Assembly: GCA_027623235.1 (NCBI GenBank)
Contig: JAQBVJ010000062.1
Coordinates: 1-40,380 of the forward strand
Reading direction: 5' to 3'
Source: Planctomycetota bacterium
GTDB lineage: Bacteria; Planctomycetota; Planctomycetia; Planctomycetales; Planctomycetaceae
Length of the DNA: 40,380 nt
A program made the position numbers and the translations under genes. A model generated the notes under the pieces. That model worked only from the letters and a program-made list of their open reading frames with translations, was not told the origin of the DNA and searched no databases. Positions 9,953 to 18,361 of the stretch are shown piece by piece. Position 1 is the stretch's first letter. Every line of letters begins with the position of its first letter.

Positions 9953-11983
9953 GTGAAATCTCAATTCTGTTTGCTGTTCCTGGCCGGAATCGTTGTGGCC
10001 TCGGCGACGACATCCGCGTCAGGAGCTGACAAAGCCCTCGAACATCCGGCAGAGAAACTGGAGCAAAGGCCGCGCACCTTCTTCGTCACACGATCGCTCG
10101 GCCACGAACGGCTGTTGCCGTACCTCGAGGAAGCCCGGCCGGAGATCGTCCAATTCGGCAATTACGGCGCGATGTTTCATGGCTACGCGGATGATCCGAA
10201 GTCGACGAAGACGCCAATGATGCTTCCGGTTTCCGGCGAGCGGGCCGCGCTGGCCTTTCAGAAGGAACTCAATGAGCGGGTTCATGGGCTCGGCCTGAAA
10301 ATCGTCGGACACTTTCGTTTGACCAAGGTCATGGCCGACTGGCAGGAGCAAACCGGCTTCGTTGACTACTACAACACTCGCTGGCCGGACGATCTGCTGG
10401 GGCCAAAGCCTCACCCCAGGCTGATCGACCTGCTGCAACGCGACGCAGACGGCAAGCCGATTCAGCTGTCGCGATACGAGAACGCGCAGCTGGCTTTGTG
10501 TCTGTCGAGCCCCCACGCGCGGCAGATGCTCAAGCAGATGCTGAAAATTGCTGTCGACCATGGCATTGATGGAGTCATCACGACTTACAACTACCGACAG
10601 AGCTGCGCGTGCCCGCACTGTCAGGCAGCTTTCAGAAAATGGCTCGCCGAAAAGCTGACTCCAGAACAACTGCAGAGTCGACTTGGAATTCCCCAGCTTG
10701 ATGGACACGTTTTTCGCTCGATCCCTGTCCAGATTCCCGGGTATCCGGATTCGGCGACGGCCACTGAACTTGACTGGCTGGCCATGGAATGGGGGGCCTC
10801 GCATTTCAAGCAGATGTACGACGAAGTGTTCCTCGACTACGGCCGCAGTCTTCGAAAAGACCTGATGGTCGCTCAGTGGAATCACCTGAGCCACGTCAGC
10901 CTCAACGAAGAGCGGATGTTTCTCCCGAAGCAGCAATGGGGACAGGGCGAGGACTATTTCTGGTATTCCGGAGGCGCCTCGTTCGTCGGGAAGAACCTCA
11001 GCCTCAAAGACGGCAAGGCGGGCGATGCCTGGCTGAGCAGTCTTTACGCCCGTGAGCTGAGTGGTGGCCGGCCGGTTGTCATGGGCAAATACGATGGCAT
11101 CCGCCTGGCCGCCAGCATGGCGGAAGGCTACGCCCTGAACGGCCTGGGCATGGGCCGTTACATGAGGTTTGAAGATCCGACCGGCTACGAAACCCTGGCC
11201 CGTTACACAAACTTCATGCACGCGTATCGAAAGCTCTACGACGGGTCGCGGCCTCACTCGGATGTGGCGCTCGTTCTGCCTCGGCAGAGTGTCTGGAATC
11301 GCCATCCAGAATCGCTCGACGATTTTCGCGAGCTCGGGCAGGCACTTGTCGAACGACAGGTGCTGCTGGATGTCCTGGCCGATGAGTCGATCAGCCCCGA
11401 ACGACTGTCTGACTACCCGGCGATTGTCTTGCCTGATGCGACCACTCTGACGAGTCGGCAACTGGCTTCGGTTCGAGATTACGCCGCGTCCGGTGGTCGG
11501 GTCTTCGTGCGAGGTCAGATTTCAACGATCGATGAGTCCGGCAAATCCAGGACAGACTCGCAAATCGACGGCGCGATTCCGGTCGCGGGAGAATTCAGAG
11601 TTGCCGCAGACTCCATTCGGTCAGCCATCGTCAAGCACGGCGCAAGTGAGATTCAGGCTCCGTGGACAATTCGTGCGACGGCGTATACGCAACCGAGTCG
11701 GACTGTTCTGCACCTGGTCAACTATGACCGCGACGAGACCCCGAACAAGCAACTGAAAGGCCCGGAACTCGAACGGCCAGTGCTGGCAGAAAAAATCGCC
11801 ATCCGGCTTCGTCTGCCGGCTGAGACGGCAGTCAGGGCCGTCACTATTCACCGACCGGATCAGGAAAAGCCGCTTGAGGTGCCCTTTTCTCAACGCGACG
11901 GCCGTCTGGTCGTCAACGTTCCGGAAGTTCTCGTGTACGCTGTGATCTCAGTCGAGCACACGCAAACTGACGGTCGTGACTGA
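9953..11983 (+). CDS. Exported TIM-barrel glycoside hydrolase-like protein
   Basis: A 676-residue secreted protein. Residues 1-24 form a Sec signal peptide ending near ASG-A. The region to about residue 400 reads like a (beta/alpha)8 barrel of the GH42/GHL type: FGNYGAMFHGYADD, LKIVGHFRL, GIDGVITTYNY, and a CACPHCQAAFRKWL element of the kind seen in such planctomycete hydrolases. A Rossmann-like segment follows (about 425-525: SDVALVLPRQSV, YPAIVLPDA, GGRVFVRGQ), resembling the beta-galactosidase trimerisation domain. A beta-rich C-terminal domain contains TVLHLVNYDRDE. I cannot assign the catalytic acids or the substrate. The start is GTG at 9953 with GAAGGAA six bases upstream. It stands alone on the plus strand, between tgt and a DUF1501 gene. 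Confidence 0.75.
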   Translation: MKSQFCLLFLAGIVVASATTSASGADKALEHPAEKLEQRPRTFFVTRSLGHERLLPYLEEARPEIVQFGNYGAMFHGYADDPKSTKTPMMLPVSGERAALAFQKELNERVHGLGLKIVGHFRLTKVMADWQEQTGFVDYYNTRWPDDLLGPKPHPRLIDLLQRDADGKPIQLSRYENAQLALCLSSPHARQMLKQMLKIAVDHGIDGVITTYNYRQSCACPHCQAAFRKWLAEKLTPEQLQSRLGIPQLDGHVFRSIPVQIPGYPDSATATELDWLAMEWGASHFKQMYDEVFLDYGRSLRKDLMVAQWNHLSHVSLNEERMFLPKQQWGQGEDYFWYSGGASFVGKNLSLKDGKAGDAWLSSLYARELSGGRPVVMGKYDGIRLAASMAEGYALNGLGMGRYMRFEDPTGYETLARYTNFMHAYRKLYDGSRPHSDVALVLPRQSVWNRHPESLDDFRELGQALVERQVLLDVLADESISPERLSDYPAIVLPDATTLTSRQLASVRDYAASGGRVFVRGQISTIDESGKSRTDSQIDGAIPVAGEFRVAADSIRSAIVKHGASEIQAPWTIRATAYTQPSRTVLHLVNYDRDETPNKQLKGPELERPVLAEKIAIRLRLPAETAVRAVTIHRPDQEKPLEVPFSQRDGRLVVNVPEVLVYAVISVEHTQTDGRD

Positions 11984-12089
11984 CAGGACACGGCGGCTCC
12001 GAACGAGAATGGTCGCTTGATTGGAGCGGCTGTCTGATGAACGGGATTCGATCGAAGCGTCCGGGCCGGGCAGTTTGAACTCGCCATAG

Positions 12090-12120
12090 AAAAAGGGAGC
12101 CAGCCGAGGCTGACTCCCTG
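12090..12120 (-). terminator. Rho-independent terminator of the DUF1501 gene at 12145
   Basis: The arms 12094-12105 and 12108-12119 pair over 12 positions with one mismatch. On the minus strand the hairpin is followed by TTTTT. It lies 25 bases past the stop codon of the DUF1501 gene. The preceding plus-strand gene ends at 11983, so the hairpin may also help stop that transcript. Confidence 0.8.
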
Positions 12121-12144
12121 TTTGGTACTGACTCGTCTCGGAAC

Positions 12145-13449
12145 TCAGATGAGCTCGTTGATCAGCTTTCCGTCTTCCAGCATGTAAACCGGGCGGCCGC
12201 CCTGGTTGACGAACTGAGTTTTCGGGTCGATGCCGAGCGTGTGGAAAACTGTCGCCATCAGGTCCTGCGGGGTAATCGTCTTCGTGGCTGGCCGAGAGCC
12301 CTTCGCGTCTGACTGCCCAATGACCTGGCCCATCTTGAGCCCACCGCCGGCCATCGCCAGAGTGCTGAGCGGAGCCCAGTGGTCGCGGCCTGCATTTCGA
12401 TTGATACGCGGGGTGCGGCCGAATTCGCCGGTCACAACAACCAGAACGTCGTCCAGCATGCTTCGCTGGGAAAGATCCTCAACCAGCGTCGCGACAGCCT
12501 TGTCGACAACGGGTCCGCGGGAATCCATCGCCTTCTGAATATTGCCGTGCATGTCCCATCCGCCGTAGTTGACGGTGACGAAGCCGCAACCGGCTTCGCA
12601 GAGACGCCGCGCGACCAGCAGTTGCTCACCGAGTCCGTTGCCGTAGCGTTCGCGGGTTCGCGGGTCTTCCTGCTTCACGTCGAATGCCTTCGGGGCATTG
12701 CCGAGAACCAGATTGAAAGCCTGCTTCTCGAAAGCGTCCAGACCGTCCATCAGACCGGTCCGGTCCGACTGTCGGTTGAATCGGTCGAATCCGGACAGCA
12801 GGCTCCGGCGATCCGACACTCGCTCCAGCGGAGTCTGAATCTGCATGTTCGTTTTCGCCGTGTTGTCACTGCCGAACGGTGCGAACGACGTTCCGAGAAA
12901 CGCCGGGCCGTCCGATCCGATTCCGTTCAGCCGGACGTAAGTCGGCATCCCGGTGTCGCGATGATTTGCACCTCGCATGCGGCTTGTGATCGAGCCCAGC
13001 GACGGTCGCGATGGCAGTCCGCCGTTGTCGATGTTGCGGTTGTCGTAGCCGGTCATCAGAAAGTGAGTGCCGCCACCGTGGCCGCTGTTCGTGTGAGCGA
13101 ACGATCGGACGAAGGCCATCTTGTCGGCGACCTGAGCCATCTGCTCAAAGTTGCCACCGAGTGTCACGCCGGGCAGATTCGTTTTCACTTCGCCCGTCGT
13201 GCTGCGGTACTCGACCGGCGCCGTCATGTTTGGATCGAACGTTTCCACGTGCGTTGGGCCTCCGCTCAGCCAGACCCAGATTACTGAGGTGTCCCGCACG
13301 GGCTTTCCTGCGTCCGCCGCGTGTGACCGTGCAGCGAGCAATGTTGACAGGCCAAACCCGCCGGCCCCCATGGCACCCACTCGAAGAAAATCCCGTCGTG
13401 TTGAACCGTCGCAATCACGAGCCCGTCGGTTGGCCTGAAGTGTGAGCAT
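12145..13449 (-). CDS. DUF1501 domain protein with Tat signal
   Basis: A 434-residue protein of the DUF1501 family, which belongs to the alkaline phosphatase/sulfatase-like fold and is highly expanded in planctomycetes; its true reaction is unknown. The N-terminus carries a twin-arginine signal (STRRDFLRVGAMGAGGFGL). Family motifs include VWLSGGPTHVETFDPN, SFAHTNSGHGGGTHFLMTGY, GCGFVTVNYGGWDMH, VVVTGEFGRTPRIN, GRDHWAPLSTLAMAGGG and a C-terminal LGIDPKTQFVNQGGRP. ATG 13449 is chosen over the longer frame because AAGGA lies upstream and the Tat signal begins soon after. DUF1501 genes usually sit directly after a DUF1549/DUF1553 gene; here there is none, and the neighbour is a DUF3500 gene upstream. 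A terminator lies at 12090-12120. Confidence 0.92.
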   Translation of the reverse strand: MLTLQANRRARDCDGSTRRDFLRVGAMGAGGFGLSTLLAARSHAADAGKPVRDTSVIWVWLSGGPTHVETFDPNMTAPVEYRSTTGEVKTNLPGVTLGGNFEQMAQVADKMAFVRSFAHTNSGHGGGTHFLMTGYDNRNIDNGGLPSRPSLGSITSRMRGANHRDTGMPTYVRLNGIGSDGPAFLGTSFAPFGSDNTAKTNMQIQTPLERVSDRRSLLSGFDRFNRQSDRTGLMDGLDAFEKQAFNLVLGNAPKAFDVKQEDPRTRERYGNGLGEQLLVARRLCEAGCGFVTVNYGGWDMHGNIQKAMDSRGPVVDKAVATLVEDLSQRSMLDDVLVVVTGEFGRTPRINRNAGRDHWAPLSTLAMAGGGLKMGQVIGQSDAKGSRPATKTITPQDLMATVFHTLGIDPKTQFVNQGGRPVYMLEDGKLINELI

Positions 13450-13815
13450 CGTTTCTTCCTTAATGCGAACTGGATTTATTTCAGGGCTCTGTCTTGAATG
13501 GACGCCGAGAATGCCCGCTCTCTCCAACGTCGCCTGGTCTTGCTCATTCACATTCCCGGAGTCGAATCAGTTGCGATCCGGATCCGCTGTGTTCAAGTCC
13601 GTTGTGTTCAAGCGTAGCCGCTGCCGCACATGGGTCAACATGAAGTATCGGAATTCACTGATGCGTCGCGTGCGGAAATCCGACTGCGCGGCCTCACGAA
13701 GGACGACCGGTCCGGAACACTCTGCCGTCTGAACCGAATTTCCGCCCACAGGAAAAGGCCGAACCTGCAGGAGGCTCGACCTTTTCGAGTGTGACCGTTG
13801 TGCAAATCCGACGGG
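13450..13815. other. Intergenic region between DUF3500 and DUF1501 genes
   Basis: These 366 bases hold the DUF3500 terminator (13753-13785) and a short imperfect tandem repeat near 13583-13612 (TCCGCTGTGTTCAAG then TCCGTTGTGTTCAAG). I see no credible gene. The 60-residue minus-strand frame at 13567-13749 lacks a ribosome site and recognisable features. The promoter of the DUF1501 gene should lie here, but I cannot define it. Confidence 0.55.
13753..13785 (-). terminator. Terminator of the DUF3500 gene
   Basis: A 13-bp stem (AAAAGGCCGAACC at 13753-13765 with GGCTCGACCTTTT at 13773-13785, allowing two G-U pairs) with a 7-nt loop. The 3' arm ends in TTTT on the minus strand, and the hairpin begins about 30 bases past the DUF3500 stop codon. 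Confidence 0.75.
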
Positions 13816-14865
13816 TTAAGCCGTTTTGAATTCGCTGGAAATATTCACGAAGCAATGCACGTGCGGCAGAACGCGGAAGTTCCAGACGAAGCCCGGCCCT
13901 TCAACCCGCCATGAATGCCATTTCACATCGCCGTCCTTGCTGGAAGCATCCTTGTAGTAGGAGAGATGGACCTTATCCATGCCGCCGTTTTTCTTGACGA
14001 TTTCCATGACCTCATCGCCGTCCTCTTTGCGGAACGGAGCAACCAGGTCCTGCATGACTCGTCCGGCGAGGTCTTTCTGATCCGAACTGAGCGAGCCGGC
14101 TGAGATGCCCGGCAGTTTCGCGTCCGCAGCGCGGAATCGAACGGAATCGGCTCCCTCTGTGTTGCCACTGGCAACTGCCTGAGCCTGCTGCTCTGCGTCG
14201 AGCGATTCGAACAGCTCCTGCACGCGGCGAGTCTGGAAGTGGTAGACGTTTCCGGTGCTGTCCCCCTTCGCCGTGTGGCCGTAGTACATCGGCCCCCCGA
14301 ATGCGGCTCCCGGTTCCGAGTTGCCGTCGCACCGCACGGTGAGGTGGTGGCCGGAGAACATCCAGGCAAACTTCGTGTCGTCGCCGGGCGTTCCGAAAAT
14401 GTGAGCACCGCAGCCAACAAGCGACTGCGAAGAATCAAACTTCCCGGCGCGAGTGATCTGACGATAGCCCTCTTCGCCATTGCAGATGGCGTGGAGAATT
14501 CGATCGACCAGTTCCGTTTGCGGCTTCGAGTAGACATCGCCGATGCGCTGATTCTGGAACGGGCGGTTGTACATACCGTGTCGGGAGGGTTTGCCGTCGG
14601 CTCCGTGGTTCCACGGCAGGACCAGTGTTTTCTTTTGCTCGTCATTCAGCGAGGCGTGCAGCTCTTTGATCAGCGACTCAGCCGGCTTCGGAGTTCCCCG
14701 TTCGGCCGGCGCTTTTTCGTCAAAGGCGAGTGCAGAGGAAGCGGCGGTTCCACCGGCCAGCGCGACGGCTGCTCCGGCGCTCATTGCCTGGAGAAAACCT
14801 CGGCGAGGTAGTTGGGTGTCAAAGGGAAGTTCACACTCAGGACAAAGAGTTTCGACTTCGCACAT
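13816..14865 (-). CDS. DUF3500 domain protein with Tat signal
   Basis: A 349-residue protein matching the DUF3500 family of unknown function: LFSGHHLTVR-type core (here WMFSGHHLTVRCDGN), GPMYYGHTAKGD, and a C-terminal WHSWRVEGPGFVWNFR followed by HVHCFVNI. The N-terminus has a twin-arginine signal (PRRGFLQAMSAGAAVALAGG), so it should be exported folded. Before the signal there is a Cys-rich leader (Cys2, Cys8, Cys11: MCEVETLCPEC), which is unusual. I chose ATG 14865 because GGAGAA lies a few bases upstream and the longer frame (to 15018) runs into a repeat element. A terminator follows. The substrate is unknown; the repeated HH and HVH motifs suggest metal binding, which is an inference. Confidence 0.88.
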   Translation of the reverse strand: MCEVETLCPECELPFDTQLPRRGFLQAMSAGAAVALAGGTAASSALAFDEKAPAERGTPKPAESLIKELHASLNDEQKKTLVLPWNHGADGKPSRHGMYNRPFQNQRIGDVYSKPQTELVDRILHAICNGEEGYRQITRAGKFDSSQSLVGCGAHIFGTPGDDTKFAWMFSGHHLTVRCDGNSEPGAAFGGPMYYGHTAKGDSTGNVYHFQTRRVQELFESLDAEQQAQAVASGNTEGADSVRFRAADAKLPGISAGSLSSDQKDLAGRVMQDLVAPFRKEDGDEVMEIVKKNGGMDKVHLSYYKDASSKDGDVKWHSWRVEGPGFVWNFRVLPHVHCFVNISSEFKTA

Positions 14866-14920
14866 GGCATTCTCCGTGAACAGGTTGAAACGGGCTGACA
14901 TTGGAACTGACGGATCTCCA

Positions 14921-15025
14921 AGTGTAACCGCAAGCGAGGGGCTCCGGTCCACTCTCCGCGAGAGGATCTCTGTCGGGAGGGCGAGGATGAAAGTCGATCG
15001 ACGTGCGCCCTCGCTCACGATTTGG
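14921..15025. repeat. REP-like palindromic repeat, copy 1 (degenerate)
   Basis: The right arm (14993-15025: GTCGATCGACGTGCGCCC then TCGCTCACGATTTGG) matches the element at 25035-25098 with a few substitutions. The left arm (14924-14940: GTAACCGCAAGCGAGGG) is its weaker counterpart. It lies between the LOG-family and DUF3500 genes. Confidence 0.55.
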
Positions 15026-15056
15026 CCGGGAAAGAGCCCGTTCCGCGCGGCAACGA

Positions 15057-16073
15057 TTATGAACGCGAACCGAGATCGCGGTTGATCTGGTTGATTAACT
15101 GTCGCAGTCGGCCGAGGCTGCGGCGGTTGAACTTCAGCTTCAGACGCGGCAGGTCGCGGATGTGGTGCTCGTCGTGCTCGAACCTGTGCGCTGCGGATTT
15201 TTCAATGCGGCCGCTGGCGAGCAGGCCGCTGAATTCATCGTTGAGTTTCTCAACGTACTCTTCGGTGGGCTCAACGTTGAGGCGAATGATCAGTCGATCG
15301 CGGACGTATCTCATGCTGTGGTAAACGTCGTAAAATGAAACGACTTCGTTGAACGCCTCGTCCAGATCGTCTGTCACCAGGAACAGCGACAAGTCCTCGG
15401 GCGAGATCAGGCCGTTCTTCAGCAGGTTGCCTTCGATGTATTCCTGCCAGGCTTTCCAGTAAGTGCCGCCGGGCTCGTCGATACAGACGATTGGCAGCAT
15501 GTCGCTCTTGCCGGTTTGCACCAGGGTCAGCGTTTCGAAGCCCTCGTCCTGCGTTCCGAAGCCGCCGGGGAAGAGGACGACCGCGTGAACTTCCTTCACG
15601 AACAAAAGCTTCCGCGTAAAAAAGTACCGCAGGTTGACGAGCTTGGGGTCACCGTGGATGACGTGATTGGCCCGCTGTTCGAAGGGCAGCATGATGTTGA
15701 GGCCCATCGACATTTCGCGACCGGCTCCCACATGGGCTCCCTCCATGATGCCGCCGCCTGCGCCCGTGAGGACGAGCCAGCCAGCCTCGGCCATCATCTT
15801 TCCGAACTTGACCGAGTGCTGATACGCCGCAGCTTCCGGCTTCGTTCTCGCCGAACCAAAGACCGTCACTTTCTTGTGGCTGCGGAACTTCGAAAACACA
15901 CGGAAGCCGTAACGCAGTTCCCGCAGCGATCGACTGAGCAGCTTCAGATCACCGCGCGCTGCGCCGTCCTGCTCCAGCCGGTCAATCGTGAAACGAAGGT
16001 CCTCGATCAGGTCATCGTGAGTGACGGGACCGGTGCGTGCCGGTCGTCTCTGTCGCCGTTCTGGCTCGCTCAT
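15057..16073 (-). CDS. LOG family protein (Rossmann nucleotide-binding)
   Basis: A 338-residue member of the LOG/lysine-decarboxylase-like family. Characterised members hydrolyse cytokinin nucleotide monophosphates (phosphoribohydrolases); many bacterial homologues have unproven roles. Core motifs are VTVFGSAR, the glycine-rich [16 protein letters not shown] (canonical GGGxxGLMG), and [14 protein letters not shown] (canonical PGGxGTxxE, whose Arg/Glu set is needed for activity). The protein is longer than the usual ~190 residues, with a charged N-terminal helix region (about 1-75) and a C-terminal tail with [23 protein letters not shown] 16073 has a near-perfect AAAGGAGG site. It follows the STAS gene by 69 bp on the same strand, so the two are probably co-transcribed. 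Confidence 0.88.
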   Translation of the reverse strand: MSEPERRQRRPARTGPVTHDDLIEDLRFTIDRLEQDGAARGDLKLLSRSLRELRYGFRVFSKFRSHKKVTVFGSARTKPEAAAYQHSVKFGKMMAEAGWLVLTGAGGGIMEGAHVGAGREMSMGLNIMLPFEQRANHVIHGDPKLVNLRYFFTRKLLFVKEVHAVVLFPGGFGTQDEGFETLTLVQTGKSDMLPIVCIDEPGGTYWKAWQEYIEGNLLKNGLISPEDLSLFLVTDDLDEAFNEVVSFYDVYHSMRYVRDRLIIRLNVEPTEEYVEKLNDEFSGLLASGRIEKSAAHRFEHDEHHIRDLPRLKLKFNRRSLGRLRQLINQINRDLGSRS

Positions 16074-16142
16074 TAGCTGCCTCCTTTCAGCTTTGACACA
16101 TCGGATTATGCCGGGAACACGAAGCCGGACCCACTCCACAAG

Positions 16143-16508
16143 TCATCCCGCCAGCGCTGCGATCGCCTCGTCACGGGAATCGTAGATTGCCCACAGCGTG
16201 TCGAGGGCGGTGATGCGAAGCAGTTCGGTCGCGGTGTCACTGGCTCCGCAGAGGCACAGTTCTCCGCCTCGGCACTTCACCAGTTTGTGGCACCGCAGCA
16301 GGAGCGCGAGGAATACTGACCCGAAGCAGCTCACTTCGCTCAAGTCGAAAACAACCATCGGAACTTCCTGCTCCCGCAGTGGTGCCATCACGATGTCGGC
16401 CACCTGCTCGATGAGATCCCACTTGAGATTCTCGATATCGCTGGCCGGTGTGATGACCACCGTGTTGTCGTGCCAGGTGAGCTGAAAGCTGTCCCGAAAT
16501 TCCGACAT
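16143..16508 (-). CDS. STAS domain protein (anti-sigma factor antagonist-like)
   Basis: A single STAS domain of about 121 residues, of the SpoIIAA/RsbV type that binds or releases anti-sigma kinases depending on serine phosphorylation. The signature [20 protein letters not shown] corresponds to the family motif around the phosphorylatable Ser (the Ser of FGSVF). The N-terminal beta strand is DNTVVITPA. No kinase or phosphatase gene is nearby. The frame is open upstream to a GTG at 16583, and an ATG at 16532 is preceded by AGCAGG, so the start is uncertain; I chose ATG 16508 because [15 protein letters not shown] fits the usual N-terminus. It lies upstream of the LOG-family gene on the same strand. 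Confidence 0.85.
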   Translation of the reverse strand: MSEFRDSFQLTWHDNTVVITPASDIENLKWDLIEQVADIVMAPLREQEVPMVVFDLSEVSCFGSVFLALLLRCHKLVKCRGGELCLCGASDTATELLRITALDTLWAIYDSRDEAIAALAG

Positions 16509-16662
16509 TCCGTTTTCCCGAGTACGCGGCATCCTGCTGGTCGTCTCATCGTCCGGCGAATTCATTTGAAGAACGAATCTCACCGGGACGAACTGGAAGA
16601 TACCAGTTCACCCACGGAGCGAGAAGCAGAGCCTGCTGGATTCGCCGTGAGCGCACAAAGAG

Positions 16663-16690
16663 AGCTCCGACCGCAACGGCGATCGGAGCT
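16663..16690 (-). terminator. Hairpin downstream of the DUF1559 gene
   Basis: An 8-bp perfect stem (AGCTCCGA at 16663-16670 with TCGGAGCT at 16683-16690) and a 12-nt loop. It lies 40 bases beyond the stop of the gene ending at 16730. The following minus-strand sequence (CTCTTTG) is only weakly T-rich, so it is a plausible but not strong terminator. Confidence 0.5.
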
Positions 16691-16729
16691 TCAATTGAGT
16701 TTCGTTTTCTGCCCGCCGGTGGAACGGAC

Positions 16730-18349
16730 TCAGAATTGAGGAACTACCTCGCGACCGTTTCGAGTCAGCAGGGCTTTCAGCGCGTCTTTGTCGATCGTAC
16801 TTTCTATTAACCGGACGGAGCCGTCAGCGAACAGCGCCAGGAAGCCTCCCTGGTGATGGCCGCCGAATTTCGGCAGGTCTTTTTCCGGGTCGAACGGGAT
16901 GTCTTCCGGCTTCGTCCACGGAATATCCCGTTCCGCTCCGACCAGCAGAATCGTATTTGACGTGCCGTCAGTAAAGTTTCGCATCTTCTCGCCGTTGCCG
17001 TCTCCGAGTCCGGCCGATGGTCCGGTCAGACCGAAGTAGCTCGGGAAATTTTGACCGTTCGTGGCACTCGGGCTGCGGAATACGGCGGGCATCTTTTCCA
17101 CGAGCTGTTTGTTGTGCTCGCTGTCCCACGGCTCATCCAGTTTGTACTGCTTGTAAAGTTCGTTCTGGTCAACGAACGGCAGAACGGCGACTCGCCAACT
17201 GTGGACCGTCTTTCCGTCCGGACCGAGATTGGTCGAGCCGGGAAACTTCTTGTAGGTGTCGTGGTAATTGTGAAACGCCAGGCCAAGCTGCTTCATGTTG
17301 TTCATGCTTTGTGCCCGCCGGGCGGCCTCGCGAGCTGACTGGACGGTCGGCAGCAGCAGCGCGATCAGCACTGGCAGTGAATCGCCTTCCGCTTTCAACT
17401 GCAGTCGAGTTGTGTTTTCTGACTGAGTGAACTTCGCGCCGTCCAGGGCGGATTCTGCGAACGCAAACATGTCCGCCATCGATTTCTGAGCCTCAGGCGG
17501 GGCCTGTCGAAGCTGTGCTTTCGCTCCGGCCAGCATGTTCTTCCCGAGCGGCACCAGCGACTGAGCCGTCTGCTGAACTTTCTTTGCTCCCTCTTCGTTA
17601 CCGCAGACAGCAGTCACGTCCAGCAGTGAGTCTCCACTGAGTCCGGCTCCGACAACCACCAGCTTCGTTTCTTCCCACAGCGGGCTGAATGCGGCCAGCA
17701 TCGGGTTGTTCCGCATCCGGCTCATCTGTTTCTGAAGTTCCGGTCGGAACGCGTCCATGTCGAGGATAAAAACAAAATCGCTTCCGGCGACCTGCTTGAA
17801 CTGCTTCGCCCAGACATGCCGGCCCGGGCCATCTTTCGTAGCGTCCATCAGCCAGGTGACCATTTCCGTTCGGCCACTGATGAGGGTCTTCGAATTCGGC
17901 GAGTAAGCGGCTCCGTCGCCGGCTTCCTTGTATTTCATGCCGTTGTGAGTTTTGTCGACGACTTCGCCGCGGACCAGACTCTTAATGACAGGTTCGACGG
18001 TGGCTTTCGAGTCCTCTTTCAAACTCAGAATGAATACAGGGTCTGAACCTGTCGCTGGCCCGTTCTCGTTCACCTGAAAACCAACGACGAGGAACTGCTC
18101 CACGTCGGCCAACTTGATCCCGAACTTAGCCAGCGTGTCCTGCTCAAGTAACCCGATCATTGGCTGCAGCGTCTTATTGTCGGCCAGAGTCGATGGCCTG
18201 GCTCCGATCAGCATGGTCGAGGCCGCTGGCACGTAACGCAGGTCGAACGTTTTTTCTTTGGCGGCCGCCCTGTTTTCGACCTTGACGTTGACCTGAACAG
18301 TCTGAGTTACCTCGGGCGGCTGCAACGCCTTCGCTTTGTCCTGAGCCAC
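16730..18349 (-). CDS. DUF1559 domain protein, probably the C-terminal part of a TAG-split M56-DUF1559 protein
   Basis: As read from GTG 18349 it is 539 residues. The first ~320 residues are a soluble region of unknown family. Residues about 325-365 (LPVLIALLLPTVQSAREAARR, then NNMKQLGLAFHNYHD) start a DUF1559 domain, whose C-terminus shows FTDGTSNTILLVGA and GGFLALFADGSVRLI. Most DUF1559 proteins begin with a prepilin-type helix; this one has no signal, no membrane helix at its start and no ribosome site before the GTG. The M56 peptidase gene upstream is in exactly the same frame, separated by one TAG (18362-18364) and four codons (PGGA). The simplest reading is one ~920-residue protein (membrane peptidase plus extracytoplasmic DUF1559 domain) interrupted by a nonsense codon, a recoded TAG or a sequencing error. 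Alternatively it is separately translated. Confidence 0.8.
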   Translation of the reverse strand: MAQDKAKALQPPEVTQTVQVNVKVENRAAAKEKTFDLRYVPAASTMLIGARPSTLADNKTLQPMIGLLEQDTLAKFGIKLADVEQFLVVGFQVNENGPATGSDPVFILSLKEDSKATVEPVIKSLVRGEVVDKTHNGMKYKEAGDGAAYSPNSKTLISGRTEMVTWLMDATKDGPGRHVWAKQFKQVAGSDFVFILDMDAFRPELQKQMSRMRNNPMLAAFSPLWEETKLVVVGAGLSGDSLLDVTAVCGNEEGAKKVQQTAQSLVPLGKNMLAGAKAQLRQAPPEAQKSMADMFAFAESALDGAKFTQSENTTRLQLKAEGDSLPVLIALLLPTVQSAREAARRAQSMNNMKQLGLAFHNYHDTYKKFPGSTNLGPDGKTVHSWRVAVLPFVDQNELYKQYKLDEPWDSEHNKQLVEKMPAVFRSPSATNGQNFPSYFGLTGPSAGLGDGNGEKMRNFTDGTSNTILLVGAERDIPWTKPEDIPFDPEKDLPKFGGHHQGGFLALFADGSVRLIESTIDKDALKALLTRNGREVVPQF

Positions 18350-18361
18350 CGCGCCACCAGG

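Noticed and set aside
10019..11461. 480-codon minus-strand open frame opposite the exported hydrolase gene
   Set aside because: It has no recognisable motif, no ribosome site and mirrors the codon bias of the plus-strand gene, which has a signal peptide and domain structure. It is a high-GC shadow.
9953..11983. Idea that the exported protein is a defined GH42 beta-galactosidase
   Set aside because: The fold and C-terminal layout are suggestive, but the catalytic glutamates could not be identified, so only a hydrolase-like call is made.
13567..13749. 60-codon minus-strand frame in the gap upstream of the DUF1501 gene
   Set aside because: No ribosome site, no recognisable product, and it ends close to a tandem repeat; the gap also needs to hold a promoter.
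15057..16073. Annotation of the LOG-family protein as a lysine decarboxylase
   Set aside because: The PGGFGTQDE and GGGIMEG motifs belong to the LOG family; no PLP-dependent decarboxylase features are present.
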